DNA from: Areca catechu | Taxonomy: Eukaryota > Streptophyta > Magnoliopsida > Arecales > Arecaceae | Length of the DNA stretch: 64,000 nucleotides | Direction: 5' to 3' | Assembly (NCBI GenBank): GCA_021397845.1 | Contig: CM038040.1 | Span: 44,845,088-44,909,087, forward strand | Shown: positions 34,987 to 46,400 of the stretch, one piece after another | Position numbering within the stretch: position 1 is the stretch's first letter | Layout: each line of letters begins with the position of its first letter | Position numbers and translations under genes: made by a program | The notes under the pieces: generated by a model | Databases searched by the model: none | Seen by the model: only the letters and a program-made list of their open reading frames with translations | Told to the model about the DNA's origin: nothing

Positions 34987-35878
34987 TCTCCTGGTTGACT
35001 CCCTCTTTCGAGTGATTTAGGTGGTTAGTGAAGAGCGTGGCACCTCGATCGGATGGTTCCTCCCCTTTCTAGTGCAAGTGGGAGCTGCGGCCAGTTATTG
35101 CGGCCTGGTGACTCATCCCACACCCCACCAACACCCTGCTGCCACCGACGAACCCCTCCTCCCCACCGGCAAGGACCTCGTCCCCGTCCCACCCAACGCC
35201 TCCCTCCTCTCCCCTCCGGTCGCCGCGTCGCCTGTTATTGCGGCCTGGTAGGCATCTTGCTGCGATCCTCGGGCGGCTCGCCAGCATCCTAGGATGGTGG
35301 TGCCGTCTCTCTGTTTGCTGGTGTCTTTGCTCAAGCTGGAGGCTGAGCAAGGAAGGTAGTGCTCAATCTGGCAGAGCACGGCTCTGGCTCAGAGGTCTCG
35401 ACCCCGGAGAGACTCCACGTGATGGAGGAGGGCTGAGCTAGACTCCGGACCACGGGGCTCAATCTCGAGGGGCTCGATCTGGCGGAGGGTAGAGTGCAGC
35501 TCCGGCTCAGATAGCTCGACCTTGGAGAGACTCCACGTGGTGGAGGAGGGCTGAGCTCAACTCCGGACCACAGGGCTTGATCTGGCAGAGGGCAGAGCAT
35601 GGCTTCGACTCAGAGGGCTCAATCTCAGAGAGACTCCATGTGGCGGAGGAGGGCTGAGCTCGACTCCGGACCACAGGGCTCGATCTCGAGGGGCTTGATC
35701 TGGCGGATGCCGCTCGGCTCCGGCCTAAGCATCCCGGGCTCGACCTAGCGGAGGACGAAGCTCGGCTTCGACGGGCTGCCCCCTTACACTGAGGGAGCTT
35801 AGCCCGGCGGAGGAGCCCGAGTAAAGTATCTGACGTGGCGCCTGACAGCTACTCCATGTCAGCGATCGTGCCACATCA
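34987..35878 (-). repeat. Inverted LTR fragment of the T2/T4 family
   Basis: On the minus strand it begins TGATGTGGCACGATCGCTGA at 35878 and runs through the LTR to 34987, where it is cut inside the LTR. It matches the T2 5' LTR in reverse orientation: 'ggtggttagtgaagagcgtgg' here against the same block in the complement of 28100-28160. It contains three to four copies of the 115-120 bp internal unit (about 35350-35720). Confidence 0.85.
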
Positions 35879-36409
35879 GATATCACAGAATATGTATATT
35901 CATTAATTGACATGTTTATAATTCTATGCAATATAAATTTTATAAAAATAAATATATAATTAATTAGTTAAATTAATATATAACTACAAAAATAAAGTCG
36001 TCGATAGCCTACTTTACCATGTAGTAAATATAACATATATACAAAATTGAATACAAATTGCAGGTCTCATCATTTTGGTGATTATATGAAAAGAACTTAC
36101 ATGATATTTTTAGATTGGGCTTAGGCTTTTCTTATCCCAGACCGGTCCGATCCAGACACAGGCTCGACCCTCGACACGAGAATATTTATGCTCGTCTCCT
36201 TTCTAGTTTTCTCCATCTCTCTCTATCTCTCATTTATATCAAACCCTAGCCCTGTCGCCTCTTACCACCCGGTCCCCCTCCACCCAATCTATCCATGGCG
36301 GTGCTCGCATCTTGAGCCACCCCCTGGTCCCTGAGCCACCCGCACCCCGTGCCCCCAGCTCCACGCGACCTCGACCCCTGACCTAGGTAGAAGAATGTTT
36401 TTTTTTATT
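35879..36409. other. No gene seen
   Basis: AT-rich flank followed by pyrimidine-rich sequence near 36180-36400. No domain or repeat structure was recognised. Confidence 0.6.
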
Positions 36410-37235
36410 TAAGCATCAATTTTTTTTTGGGCTGGACTCAGGTAGGGATATGGCCAGCACAGCCCGGCCTCACATGGGTAGAGAATGCTTTTTTTTATTT
36501 AAGTCCAATAGTTTTTTTAAGTCAAGCATGGGTAGGGATATCGCTTAGCCCGGCCCAGCTCAGCCCGAGTAAAGGAATGTTATTTTTTAGTCCAAACTTT
36601 TTTCGAGTCGGGTTCAAGTAGGGATATGGCCCAGCATGGCCTGACCCAAGTAGAGCAATGTTTTTTTTATCTAAGGCCCAAATTTTTTTTAGGCCGAGCT
36701 TGGATAAGGATATGGCTCGACCCAGGTAAAGGAATGCTTTTTTTTTTTTTTAAGTCTACATTTTTTCAGGATGGGCTTGAGTAGGGATATGGCCTGGCCC
36801 GAGTAGGGGAATACCTTTTTTTAGCCTAAGATTTTTTCGGGTAGGAATCGAGTAAGGATATGGCCCGGCCTAAGTAGAGGAATACTTTTTTTTAATCCCA
36901 AAATTTTTTCGAGCTAGAATCGAGTATGGATATGGCTCGACCCGACCTGGGTAGAGGAATAATTTTTTAAAAAATTTTAAGCCCAACATTTTTTTTCCAG
37001 CCAGGCTTGGATAGAGATATGGCCCGGCCCGACCCAACCCGAGTAAAGGAATGCTTTTTTTTTAAAGCCTAAAATTTTTTCAAGTCGAGCTCAGGTAGGA
37101 ATATGGCCTGGCCTAGATAAAGAAATGCTTTTTCTTTAAGCCCAAGATTTTTTTGGACCAGACTTGGATAGGGATATGGCTCCTCCTAGACCCGGCCCGA
37201 CCTAGCCCCATCCCAAACTAGCCCAAATAGAAGAT
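36410..37235. repeat. Minisatellite, about 55-75 bp units, alternating T-runs and GC-rich blocks
   Basis: About twelve degenerate units follow the pattern 'gtagggatatggccc(g)gcc', 'gtagaggaatg', a run of 7-12 T, 'aagccca' and a second T-run. Unit length varies with the T-runs. Confidence 0.85.
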
Positions 37236-37978
37236 TGTTTTTTAAAAAATAAAGCTTGCCTAGCTTTTTTTAATAACAAAAAAAAGTTAACCTATTATTA
37301 TATTTCTATCCAAATCTACATACAACACTAAAACCAAAAACAACAATAATATTAAAAATAAAGATAAGAGCCAAAGGTTTAAATTTTATTTTTTTAATTT
37401 TTTTTATAGAAAATTAAATATACCTGAAACTAGAAGATCGACAACTATAAAGAACAAATAGAGCTCGATGACCGAAGGGGAGGTCGGGGGTCCAGGAAAT
37501 GGAGGGGGGCAGGGGGCCAAAAGGGGACCATGAACAGCTCTCGATTTGCCATTTGGGGGGGAATATGTTCGCGAGAACTCCCAGGCTGGGCTTGCAAGTT
37601 CTCCGCATGTTCCCCAGCTAGCTTGCGAGTTCTCCACATATTCCCCAACCCCTTCCATGCATCCCATTACCCCGCCATGTGGCTAAAAGAAGGGTAGATA
37701 TGTAAATATACTTTGGATAAGTGTAGTTTGGTAAATAAATACTAAAAATGAAATATTTAAAAAAAATCGTTAAGGCATACAATATAAGTCATTGTCTACA
37801 TATGCCCATGCGGTATCATTTTAAAACAGAATTCTTTGCAATGCCCAAACTACACTAGCAAGTGCTGTATAACCTTAAATGATCACCATCAATGGATGAA
37901 TGATCATCAAATAATGACAATATATGTGCTTGGGCCACCATTAAACAATATATACTATGTATGACGATACTTTGAGGC
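37236..37978. other. No gene seen
   Basis: AT-rich, with a GC-richer part at 37470-37670 that contains inverted repeats of gagaactc/gagttctc type, like those at 21440-21530. The last bases (gaggc, 37974-37978) are the presumed target site of the SIRE-type element that starts at 37979. Confidence 0.55.
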
Positions 37979-39268
37979 TGTTGTCTAGAAATAGAGTCCA
38001 AGAGGGAGGATGAATTGGGTCTTTTAAAAATTTAAAACAATTATGTGCTAGTCTTGAAGTGTTTGTGAAATAAAGTGATTTAGCTCTAAGAGATATGCAG
38101 TGGATAACAACAAATTAAATACAAGTAATGAAGAGCAAGTAATAAAGAAAGCAATCACATACAAACATAAGGATCTATAGTGCTTCGGTACACTCCAAGC
38201 ACCTACATCCACTCCCCAAGCTTTCCCTTGAAAATTTTACTATAATCTCTCCAAGATTACAGCCAACTTGTTTTCTAAGGCTTACAAGTCTAACCTAAGT
38301 TGGTTTTATCATCGAGGCTCACCAACAACCTTTACAACTTATTTTATCTTCGGGCTCACAAGTCAAATCCTAGTTGGTTTTATCCCTTTGGCTCACTAAC
38401 AACCTTTACAACTTAGCTTCAAAAACCTTGAAAACTAGGTCAACAAAATAAGAACAAGAAAGTAATAAAAGAGCATAATAAAAGCTTTTAGAATGAGCTG
38501 AAATGAAAATCGTTGAAGCTCTCTTGATTGCTTGAGTTGACTTCTCCTTGAAATCTCTTGAATGCATATTATGGCAAAGCACTTGAAACCTTAACAACTC
38601 AAATATAGGAGGCTTTTTACAAGGGAATCTCTTTAAACACACTTTTCTTGTCTTTTCAAATGGTTGGAGTTTGTCTCATATAGATTCACTCTTTCTTGTT
38701 GACTTTATGAGGTTTGGTGAGTGTTAAATACTTCAAATCCACTGAAAAGATCATTGAAGACCATTAGAATTCAAAAAGTAGCCGTTTGGAATTATTTAGA
38801 AGCAATTCTGAAATTCTGAAAAACTAGCTGTTAGATCTTGAGTCGACCTCATGAGTCGACACTTGCTGCGTGCCACTAAAACTTTATGTACCAGTCTTCT
38901 GAAATTTCTAAATTTTCTTCTTGAGTCGACCTTGTGAGTCGACACTTGGCTTGTGAGTCGACCTCTTAAGTCGACACTTGATCTATGCCATCCAAAAAGT
39001 GTGCCAAACTTGAATTCCTTAATAATTTGTCCATTAATTCATTTGATAGTTCTTCATGAAGGCTAAAGAAGTTGTTTTGACAAAGTTCCAAGATGAAAAG
39101 CTCAATCAAACATGAGAAACTTCTTGCTCTCATTTAGTAAACTTGATACCTTATTGTTGGAGAAATTAATGTACTTGAGACCTGAAATTTATACTTCAAT
39201 TGAAACGTTAGTCCAAACATATACTCAGTATTTTGTTATTCATCAAAATTAAGAAGCCAAAGCCAACA
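37979..39268 (-). repeat. SIRE-type 3' LTR, 1290 bp
   Basis: On the minus strand it begins TGTTGGCTTTGGCTTC directly after the polypurine tract and ends TCTAGACAACA. The plus-strand left end, tgttgtctagaaatagagtc then 'caagagggaggatgaattg', is a common LTR terminus in plants. It shares this end and the 'ttttgttattcatcaaaat' block with the solo LTR at 40088-52765. A cluster of gagtcgac motifs lies at 38838-38985. Confidence 0.88.
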
Positions 39269-39290
39269 ATCTCCTCCTTTTTGATGATAA
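39269..39290 (-). promoter_or_regulatory. SIRE-type polypurine tract
   Basis: The minus strand reads ATCATCAAAAAGGAGGAGAT directly before the LTR start, the plus-strand DNA primer of copia elements. Confidence 0.8.
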
Positions 39291-39808
39291 CAAAATCTTG
39301 AGTATATAAGCAAATAGATTTCAAAAATTGACTAGTATGGTATCAAGAGTTTTGAAAAAGTATGAATTTATCGAAGTATCTTCATATTTGACAACAAACA
39401 AGATTCATATACTTATTTTAGTAAAAATGAAACAGATTTTCAGTTCATAGAGCAATGTTTCAAAGAGTATCAAGATAAGAGAATTCAAGATCTCTCCCTA
39501 TCTTGAGTAATCTGTGAGAATATGATGTTGCTTATATTATCTTTCTTACTCCCCCTTTTTGTCATCATTAAGTAATAAAAGGGATTTCTCCCCCTGAATC
39601 AATGCATACCGAAAGAAACAAAGAAAGGAGTGAGCAAAGAAATAACATAAGCTTTCATATGTCAAACTGAACTTTCATATATCAATGCTTTCAGTACAAC
39701 ATGAGCTGAAACATATATAAACTGAAAAGATACATAAGCTGAAACATACATAATCTGAAACATAATCAAACTAAAAGAAAAGTACAAGCAAACTAAGAGT
39801 TTGTGAAG

Positions 39809-40087
39809 CTACTCTCCATCAGACGGAAGCTTAAAAAAGATCGGTGCCCTGATCCTAGTAGCAAAGGATTCAGGAGTCTTATGGGTAAGGCTTCTAATCC
39901 TAAGAGAGGGTCCTGATCTAGGTATGACCCTAGAAGTCCTGGATCTGACACGAGTGAAAGTCTTGGAAGGAGTCTGATAAGCTGAAGAAGCACCTGGTTG
40001 AACCTCAGTGGGGATATCTAAATTGTGATCAAGTATAGCAGGAGTTTGAGCCTCTCTACTGACAACCAGGAAATCTCCATCACCACC
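39809..40087 (-). pseudogene. SIRE-type extra ORF, C-terminal part
   Basis: The frame enters at the solo-LTR junction and continues open to TAG at 39809-39811. It encodes a Ser/Thr/Arg-rich tail ending APIFFKLPSDGE. Joined across the solo LTR (one copy of CCACC removed) it is in frame with the part at 52766-54248. See that entry for the family. Confidence 0.7.
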
Positions 40088-41243
40088 TGTTGCCCAGAAA
40101 TGGAGCCCAAGAGGGGGGGTGAATTGAGTCTTTTAAAAAATTTAAGACAATAATGAGAGGGACTAGTGGTGCTAGTGAACAATGATGAATTCAATGCAAG
40201 AAATTTAAAGCGGTAGCAATAATCAAGGAGCAAGAGAGGAAGAGAGCAATCACACACAAACACAAGGTTTATAGTGGTTCAGTGCAAACCTAGCACCTAC
40301 ATCCACTCCCCAAGCCACCCTTGAAAATTTTACTATAATCCAAACAAGATTACAGTTGACTTGTTTTTCACAAGGCTCACAAGTCAAAACCTAAGTTGGT
40401 TTGTCACCTAGGCTTACCAACAAACCTTAACACTTGTTTTGTCTTCGGGCTCACAAGTTAACCCTAGTTGGTTTTATCCCTTTGGCTCACCAACAAACCA
40501 CAATAACCTTTTTTCAAGACACCCTTGAAAGCAAGGTCAAATCACAATGTAAAAACAGATATACAATTTAAAACTAAAACAAACTCTCTTCAAGAGTAGA
40601 ATGGAATCTTTGAAGCTCAAGTTGATGCTTTGTCTTGACGCTTCCTTAGAATCTCCTTCAAGGTGCCTCTTTTGGAATGAAGTAAAGATGAGCTTGTAAG
40701 CTTTTGAAGGAATCAAACTATAAGAGGCTTTTAATGTGAAGTATTTGAGAGAATATAGACTTTTTGGCTTTTGAGTAGACTTGAATGCACTTCAATATAC
40801 TTCCTTATCTTTAAAATGAGGTTGGTGGAGGTTAAATACACCAAGAACCTTCCAAAAAATGGTTTGTGACCGTTGGAACCTCGGAAATAGCCGTTTGGAG
40901 CTTGAAAAGCAAGTTCTGCAAGCCAGAAAAATAGATCCGTTAGAGCTGTCAGGCTGCAAGTATCGACACTTGGCTGTCAGGTATCGACACTTGGCTGTCA
41001 AGTGTCGATACTTGATTTCTAGGTATCGACACTTGAACTTTCAAGTGTCGACACTTGATGCACATGTGTCGACACTTGACACAAAAATTCTCAAATTATA
41101 AAGTTTTGTATTTTCAAAATTCTTAGGCCTTGAGTCGACACTTGAAAACCTAAGTGTCGACACTTGGTTCTGGATGTCGATACTTGGCATGCCAAGGATT
41201 TTTGTCCGTGCCAAATGTTGAAGTATCGACAAGTGTTGACACT
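40088..41243 (-). mobile_element. Solo LTR of the SIRE-type family, left part
   Basis: Starts tgttgcccagaaatggagcc then 'caagagggggggtgaattg', the same end as the 3' LTR at 37979. It is flanked by CCACC (40083-40087), repeated at 52766-52770 after its right end. It is split by gypsy T3 at 41243/41244. The complete solo LTR is about 1.47 kb without T3. About ten TCGA-cored palindromic motifs cluster at 40955-41240. Confidence 0.88.
40955..41240. repeat. Cluster of palindromic AAGTGTCGACACTT-type motifs
   Basis: About ten copies of a(a/g)(a)gt(g/a)tcgacactt occur in 285 bp. The copy at about 41039-41056 is a perfect palindrome (caagtgtcgacacttg). Similar motifs occur at 38838-38985 and 54773-54853. 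Confidence 0.9.
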
Positions 41244-43039
41244 TGTTGCCGCTCTCGTCGTCGCGCCCGTGCCGCGGATCAGCCGATCCTTCCCGATCGC
41301 CTGGCGAGGGAGCCTCCCTTCCCGCGGAGAACCTGCAAGAAAGGGGTTAGAAGACCCTGGCCGGGGATCCTGGCGAGGGAGCTCCGACGGTCAAGTCAGT
41401 AGACGACGAGGAGGAACAGACTCTCCCGCCCGGGCCCTCGAGAGGGTCCCCGACTTAGAGAGTTAATTGGTGAAGGAAGCGCTCTGGGGACCGGGATCTC
41501 GGCTGGGCCTGCTCGCCGAGCTCACGCCCAGTGTTCCCCTCTCGGGATCTCTGGTTTCTTTCTCGATGCAAGGCCTTGTACCGGTGCTCCTCCCTTGTCC
41601 CCAGGCTAATTGGCTTACCTTGCAGTCCCCAGATTCTTCCCTCTTTATCTCCTTCCATCGTGCGCTTGTCCTTTTCCTCCTCGGAAACTCCCCTCCCCTG
41701 TTTTCCTTCCTTTTCCCTTTTCGGTGAGGGAGGCCAGGCGGCTTTCCGACCTCGTCCGCCGGGCCCAGCAGGGAAAAGGCAAAGACAGGAGAGAAAAAGA
41801 GGGAGGGCGGCGTTGGCAGAGCGGCCGGTTGTCAGGCCTCGGGCTCTGTGAGAGCGCTCCTTTCTCCGAGTGTGGGCGCCATCCGTTTATGGGGCCTGTT
41901 CTGTCAGGATCGGATCTCTCGGCTGCGGGACCTGCCGGGCCGATGCAAGTGACGTTCCGTGTGCCGCCGCCCTCCGTACGGGATGCCGTCTGGGGTCTGT
42001 ACGGCCTGAGGGTGGTCTCGGGACCCGTCTCTCTCCCCGGGGGCTTCTCCGTACGAGCGGTCTGACCTCGGCCGAGGTGGGCCCGTCTCCGGGTGGCCAC
42101 CTGGCGAAAGGCGAAAGATCGGCCGACCTCGGCTCAGGTGGACCCCTCCTGGGCGGACACCTGGCGAGGCGGCAGGGGGTCGCCTGGCTTCGGCCGAGGT
42201 GGGCCCGTCTCCGGGTGGCCACCTGGCGAAAGGTGAAAGATCGGCCGACCTCGGCTCAGGTGGACCCCTCCTGGGCGGACACCTGGCGAGGCGTCAGGGG
42301 GTCGCCTGGCTTCGGCCAAGGTGGGCCCGTCTCCGGGTGGCCACCTGGCGAAAGGCGAAAGATCGGCCGACCTCGGCTCAGGTGGACCCCTCCTGGGCGG
42401 ACACCTGGCGAGGCGGCAGGGGGTCGCCTGGCTTCGACCGAGGTGGGCCCGTCTCCGGGTGGCCACCTGGCGAAAGGCGAAGGATCGGCCGACCTCGGCT
42501 CAGGTGGACCCCTCCTGGGCGGACACCTGGCGAGGCGGCAGGGGGTCGCCTGGCTTCGGCCGAGGTGGGCCCGTCTCCGGGTGGCCACCTGGCGAAAGGC
42601 GAAGGATCGGCCGACCTCGGCTCAGGTGGACCCCTCCTGGGCGGACACCTGGCGAGGCGGCAGGGGGTCGCCTGGCTTCGGCCGAGGTGGGCCCGTCTCC
42701 GGGTGGCCACCTGGCGAAAGGCGAAGGATCGGTCGACCTCGGCTCAGGTGGACCCCTCCTGGGCGGACACCTGGCGAGGCGGCAGGGGGTCGCCCGACTT
42801 CGGCCGACCTCACTTGGGCGGAAACCCTCCGGGCCGGGCGCCAATGAGGTGGTAGAGGAACTCTGGGCCGAGCTTGACCTCGGCGAGGGCGGTTTGCTTC
42901 AAACAGTCGTAGGGTGGTGCGGTCCTTGCCGCTCCTAGCTTTGTGGACGTGGCACAAAATCCGGCGGGGAAACTTACACATGGCTTGCTCTCATTCGGCG
43001 ATACCTGAGCCTGTCCACGTCACTGTCACGGCTGTAACA
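41244..43039 (-). repeat. T3 3' LTR, 1796 bp
   Basis: Plus-strand ends are TGTTGCCGCTCTCG and GCTGTAACA, with short inverted termini TGTT/AACA. It carries six copies of a 122-bp unit (42063-42800). The minus-strand sequence just right of it (GGCTGGAGGGCAAC) is the likely polypurine tract. Confidence 0.93.
42063..42800. repeat. 122-bp tandem repeat, six copies, in the T3 3' LTR
   Basis: The unit is itself a dimer of two diverged ~61-bp halves: one begins gacctcggccgaggtgggcc, the other gacctcggctcaggtggacc, and both contain 'cacctggcga'. Because 122 is not a multiple of three, overlapping open frames appear in all frames. Confidence 0.95.
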
Positions 43040-43530
43040 GTTGCCCTCCAGCCCGCCGTTCCGTCGGGACATCGTAGAACGGAACGTCGGGATTAATTGC
43101 GGACATGACGTGGGGAGGCGAAGATCTTGCATCATAATTGCCACGATCCTTGCTCGTCGTGGCTCGATGCAGCTGAAGACCTATGGGGAGCCGCCACGCG
43201 TCGTCCACTTGCCCGTAATCAATGCGTCGCTTCGAGGCAGAGGCCGTTACTCTGCTAACGAGGCGTCGGTGTCGGGCGTGCGCCCACGTGGCGACCATCC
43301 AGTGGTCGGAGGCGGAATGATGGGTACGGCTGCTGTCGGCTGAGTTTGAAAGGGAGGGGACTTTCCAGAACGAGGCCTTTTTCCTTGCTTCGTGGGCGGT
43401 TTGCTGCAGGCTAACAACTTCTGCTGCTCGCGCTCGTCTGTGCATTTTCGGTGAGTGCCTCCTTCTCCTTCTTCGGCCCCCCCCTCCTTCTTTCGTATTT
43501 TCTGTCCGACTTCCTTGTCCTTTCCTTTTC
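43040..43530 (+). promoter_or_regulatory. T3 region upstream of the antisense ORF
   Basis: Non-coding, between the 3' LTR and the aORF ATG. No clear TATA box was found. A pyrimidine-rich leader (43440-43530) precedes the ATG, as in T4. Promoter role is inferred from position only. Confidence 0.3.
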
Positions 43531-43531
43531 C

Positions 43532-43983
43532 ATGGAGCGCCGTCGCCATGTCTCTTCCAATCCGGACGAGGCCGGTCCATCCCGGCCGAGGACTCCATCT
43601 TCTTCCTCCTCAGATGAGGAGGTAATTCCAGAGGAGGTCCGCCGGCGTTTGCAACCCGGGGGTGTCACTATTGGCATCCCCAGGGGGATCCGGTCCCCTC
43701 CAGTTGTGCCTGCCGTGCCCCTCCGCTCTCTTCCTGAAGGGGTTCCGGATGTGCCGGGAGAAGGTGGGGGCCTTCTTCCCCACCTGGACCTGAGCGGGTC
43801 GTCGTCGACGGCCGGAAGCCAGGGGGCGAGAGCAGGGTTCCCGGCGCGGCCAGAGCGATGCCTGCGGCGCCGTCGACCAGCGATGCCGCGGCCCCGAAGC
43901 AGCCCCAGGAGCCGGCTACTGCAGAAGCTGAGGAAGCAGCGCCCGCGCCTCCGGCAGATGGCTCCGAACCCGCGCCCCAGTGA
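43532..43983 (+). pseudogene. T3 antisense ORF (aORF), internally deleted
   Basis: Begins MERRRHVSSNPDEAGPSRP then a Ser run and acidic patch, aligned with the T4 aORF start (MSRFGPGF then DKAGPS and Ser run). The whole central domain is missing. After a frame change the Ala/Pro-rich C-terminus ends at TGA 43981-43983. The following 3' sequence (tttgtagtttttgttctttt, tgtcggggctccca) matches the T4 3' flank, so the ends are homologous and the middle was lost. Confidence 0.7.
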
Positions 43984-44230
43984 CCCGGCGCCATCTTGTT
44001 ATTTCATCTTTGTAGTTTTTGTTCTTTTGGGGACTCCCAGCCTGTCGGGGCTCCCAGCTTTGTAACGACCACTTATATTAATGAAGATCCAAGTTTTATC
44101 GAAACATTGTTCGTAGTTTCGTTATACTCTTCTCTTCTTTTCTTTCTGAGATGTCGGTCTGGAACACCTGAAGTAGCTGCAGGCTTGGTCCTTCCATTGC
44201 TCCATCGAAGGATGGGGCCCGCTGAGCCAC

Positions 44231-45085
44231 GTTGCAGCGAGGCAAACCTTGAGCAGGTCCGATTTCGGGTTGCCTTCATGCTTGGGCGGACAACACGGTT
44301 TCTGCACCACCTTCCAGACCGAAACTCGGGATCTCCGGACTAAGCTTGGTGCCGCAGGCTTTCTCAAGCCTTGCGCGACTCACTGAGCTGTGTCCCGGGC
44401 TCGCGTGGGCGAACTGGGTTCGGCGCCACCTTCCAGGCCGAAGCCCAGGATCTTCCGGACTGAGCTCAATGCCGCAGGCTTTCTCAAACCTTGCGCGGCT
44501 TGCTGAGTTGTGCTCCGGGCTTGCGTGGGCGAACTGGGTTCGGCGCCACCTTCCAGGCCGAAGCCCAGGATCTTCCGGACTGAGCTCAATGCCGCAGGCT
44601 TTCTCAAACCTTGCGCGGCTTGCTGAGCTGTGCTCCGGGCTTGCGTGGGCGAGCTGGGTTCGGCGCCACCTTCCAGGCCGAAGCCCAGGATCTTCCGGAC
44701 TGAGCTCAATGCCGCAGGCTTTCTCAAACCTTGCGCGGCTTGCTGAGCTGTGCTCCGGGCTTGCGTCGGCGAACTGGGTTCGGCGCCACCTTCCAGGCCG
44801 AAGCCCAGGATCTTCCGGACTGAGCTCAATGCCGCAGGCTTTCTCAAACCTTGCGCGGCTTGCTGAGCTGTGCTCCGGGCTTGCGTGGGCGAACTGGGTT
44901 CGGCGCCACCTTCCAGGCCGAAGCCCAGGATCTTCCGGACTGAGCTCAATGCCGCAGGCTTTCTCAAACCTTGCGCGGCTTGCTGAGCTGTGCTCCGGGC
45001 TTGCGTGGGCGAACTGGGTTCGGCGCCACCTTCCAGGTCGAAGCCCAGGATCTTCCGGACTGAGCTCGATGCCTCAGGCCTTCTT
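44231..45085. repeat. 120-bp tandem repeat between T3 aORF and pol
   Basis: Six nearly identical 120-bp units (from 44351, starting gccgcaggctttctcaa) plus one diverged unit before and a partial one after. The period is a multiple of three, so 40-residue repeats are open on the plus strand (44346-45455) and also on the minus strand. It sits between the convergent 3' ends of pol and aORF. Confidence 0.95.
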
Positions 45086-45150
45086 GTCGAAGTTTTGGAG
45101 GGAGTGCGTGAACTGGGGAAGCTTTTGTTACAGAAATTGGGAGCCTTACA

Positions 45151-46400
45151 TCACTGGTAGTACATTCTCAGGTTCGAGGAGTTCCAAGTCCGGGGGAACC
45201 TGGCACCTCCCAATTCTTCCAAGTAATATGTCCCATGGGGGAGGGCTTCCGCCACCCGATATGGGCCTTCCCAGTTGGGTGAAAGCTTGCCGCATTCCCG
45301 TGGCTGGGAGGCTTCCGCGCGTCGGAGGACCAAGTCTCCGGGACGAAAAACCTTCGGCCGCACTCGGGAGTTGTAATATCTGGCTACACGTTGCCGGTAT
45401 GCCGCCATTCGGATTCGGGCCTTGTCCCTCGTTTCCTCGAGAAGGTCCAGGTTGAGCATCATCCTGGCCGGGTTTTCTGTCTCATCATATTGCTCCACGC
45501 GCAGTGTGGGTAGGCTGAGCTCGATCGGGATGACTGCCTCGGCTCCGAAGACGAGGTTGAATGGAGTTTCGTCGGTAGCCGTCCTTGGTGTAGTGTGGTA
45601 TGCCCAAAGAACGCTGGGGAGCTTGTCGGCCCACCTGCCCCTGGCTTGGTCTAGCTGCGTGCGGAGGCCCTGAAGAATGGTCCTGTTCGTGACTTCGGCT
45701 TCCCTGTTGGTCTGAGGGTGCGCCACCGAGGTGAAGCGATGCTTGATGCCGAGGTCGCTGCAGAAGTCTTCGAACTCCCGACAGTCGAACTGGCGTCCGT
45801 TGTCGGTGATCACGGTGTGGGGGAGGCCGAAGCGACAGACGATGGACTTCCAGAAGAACTTGGCGACGTTTGCTTCGGTGATTCTCGTCCAGGGCTCGGC
45901 CTCGACCCACTTCGTGAAGTAGTCGATAGCCACTATCAAGAACTTTCGCTGACCGGACGCCGGCGGGAATGGGCCCAGGAGGTCCATCCCCCACTGGGCG
46001 AACGGCCAGGGGGCTGAGAGCTGAGAGATTGGGTTGGAGGCTGCCGCTGCACCGTGGCGTGACGCTGGCACCGATCGCACTTCTTCATGAAGTCGGCGGC
46101 GTCTTCCTTCATTGTCTCCCAGAAGTAGCCTTGACGGAGGGCCTTGTATGCCAATGCCCTGCCCCCCACGTGGTTCCCGCAGATGCCTTCGTGAATCTCC
46201 TGGAGCACGAGCTTGGCTTCTGTGGGTCCGATGCACTTGAGGAGGGGGTAAGAGTAGGATCTTCGATATAACTGCCCGTCCATCAGGACGAACCGCACGG
46301 CCTTCTTCCTGATGAGGCGAGCCGCCTCCCGGTCCTCCGGCAGGGTGCCGCTGGTGATGTACGCAGCGTACTTGTCCATCCAGCCGGGCTCCTGGCTGAC
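45151..46400 (-). pseudogene. T3 integrase
   Basis: The zinc finger (HEGICGNHVGGRALAYK, KCDRCQRH) lies in the frame ending at 45936. The core continues in an overlapping frame (46236-45151) with AIDYFTKWVEAEP, ITDNGRQF and NREAEVTN, so the second-motif Asp and the Glu are kept, with NREAE replacing the usual NGEAE. The C-terminus has LSPNWEGPYRV and ends NLRMYYQ. One frameshift near 46020 separates finger and core; otherwise this is the best-preserved integrase in the window. Confidence 0.92.

Noticed and set aside
35021..35600. Several short open frames on both strands
   Set aside because: They fall in the inverted LTR fragment with no recognisable domain.
42063..42800. CRISPR-like regular repeats
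   Set aside because: Units are contiguous with no unique spacers, lie in a plant LTR and have no associated genes.
41870..42847. 325-codon plus-strand open frame and several overlapping ones
   Set aside because: Same repeat artefact in the left T3 LTR.
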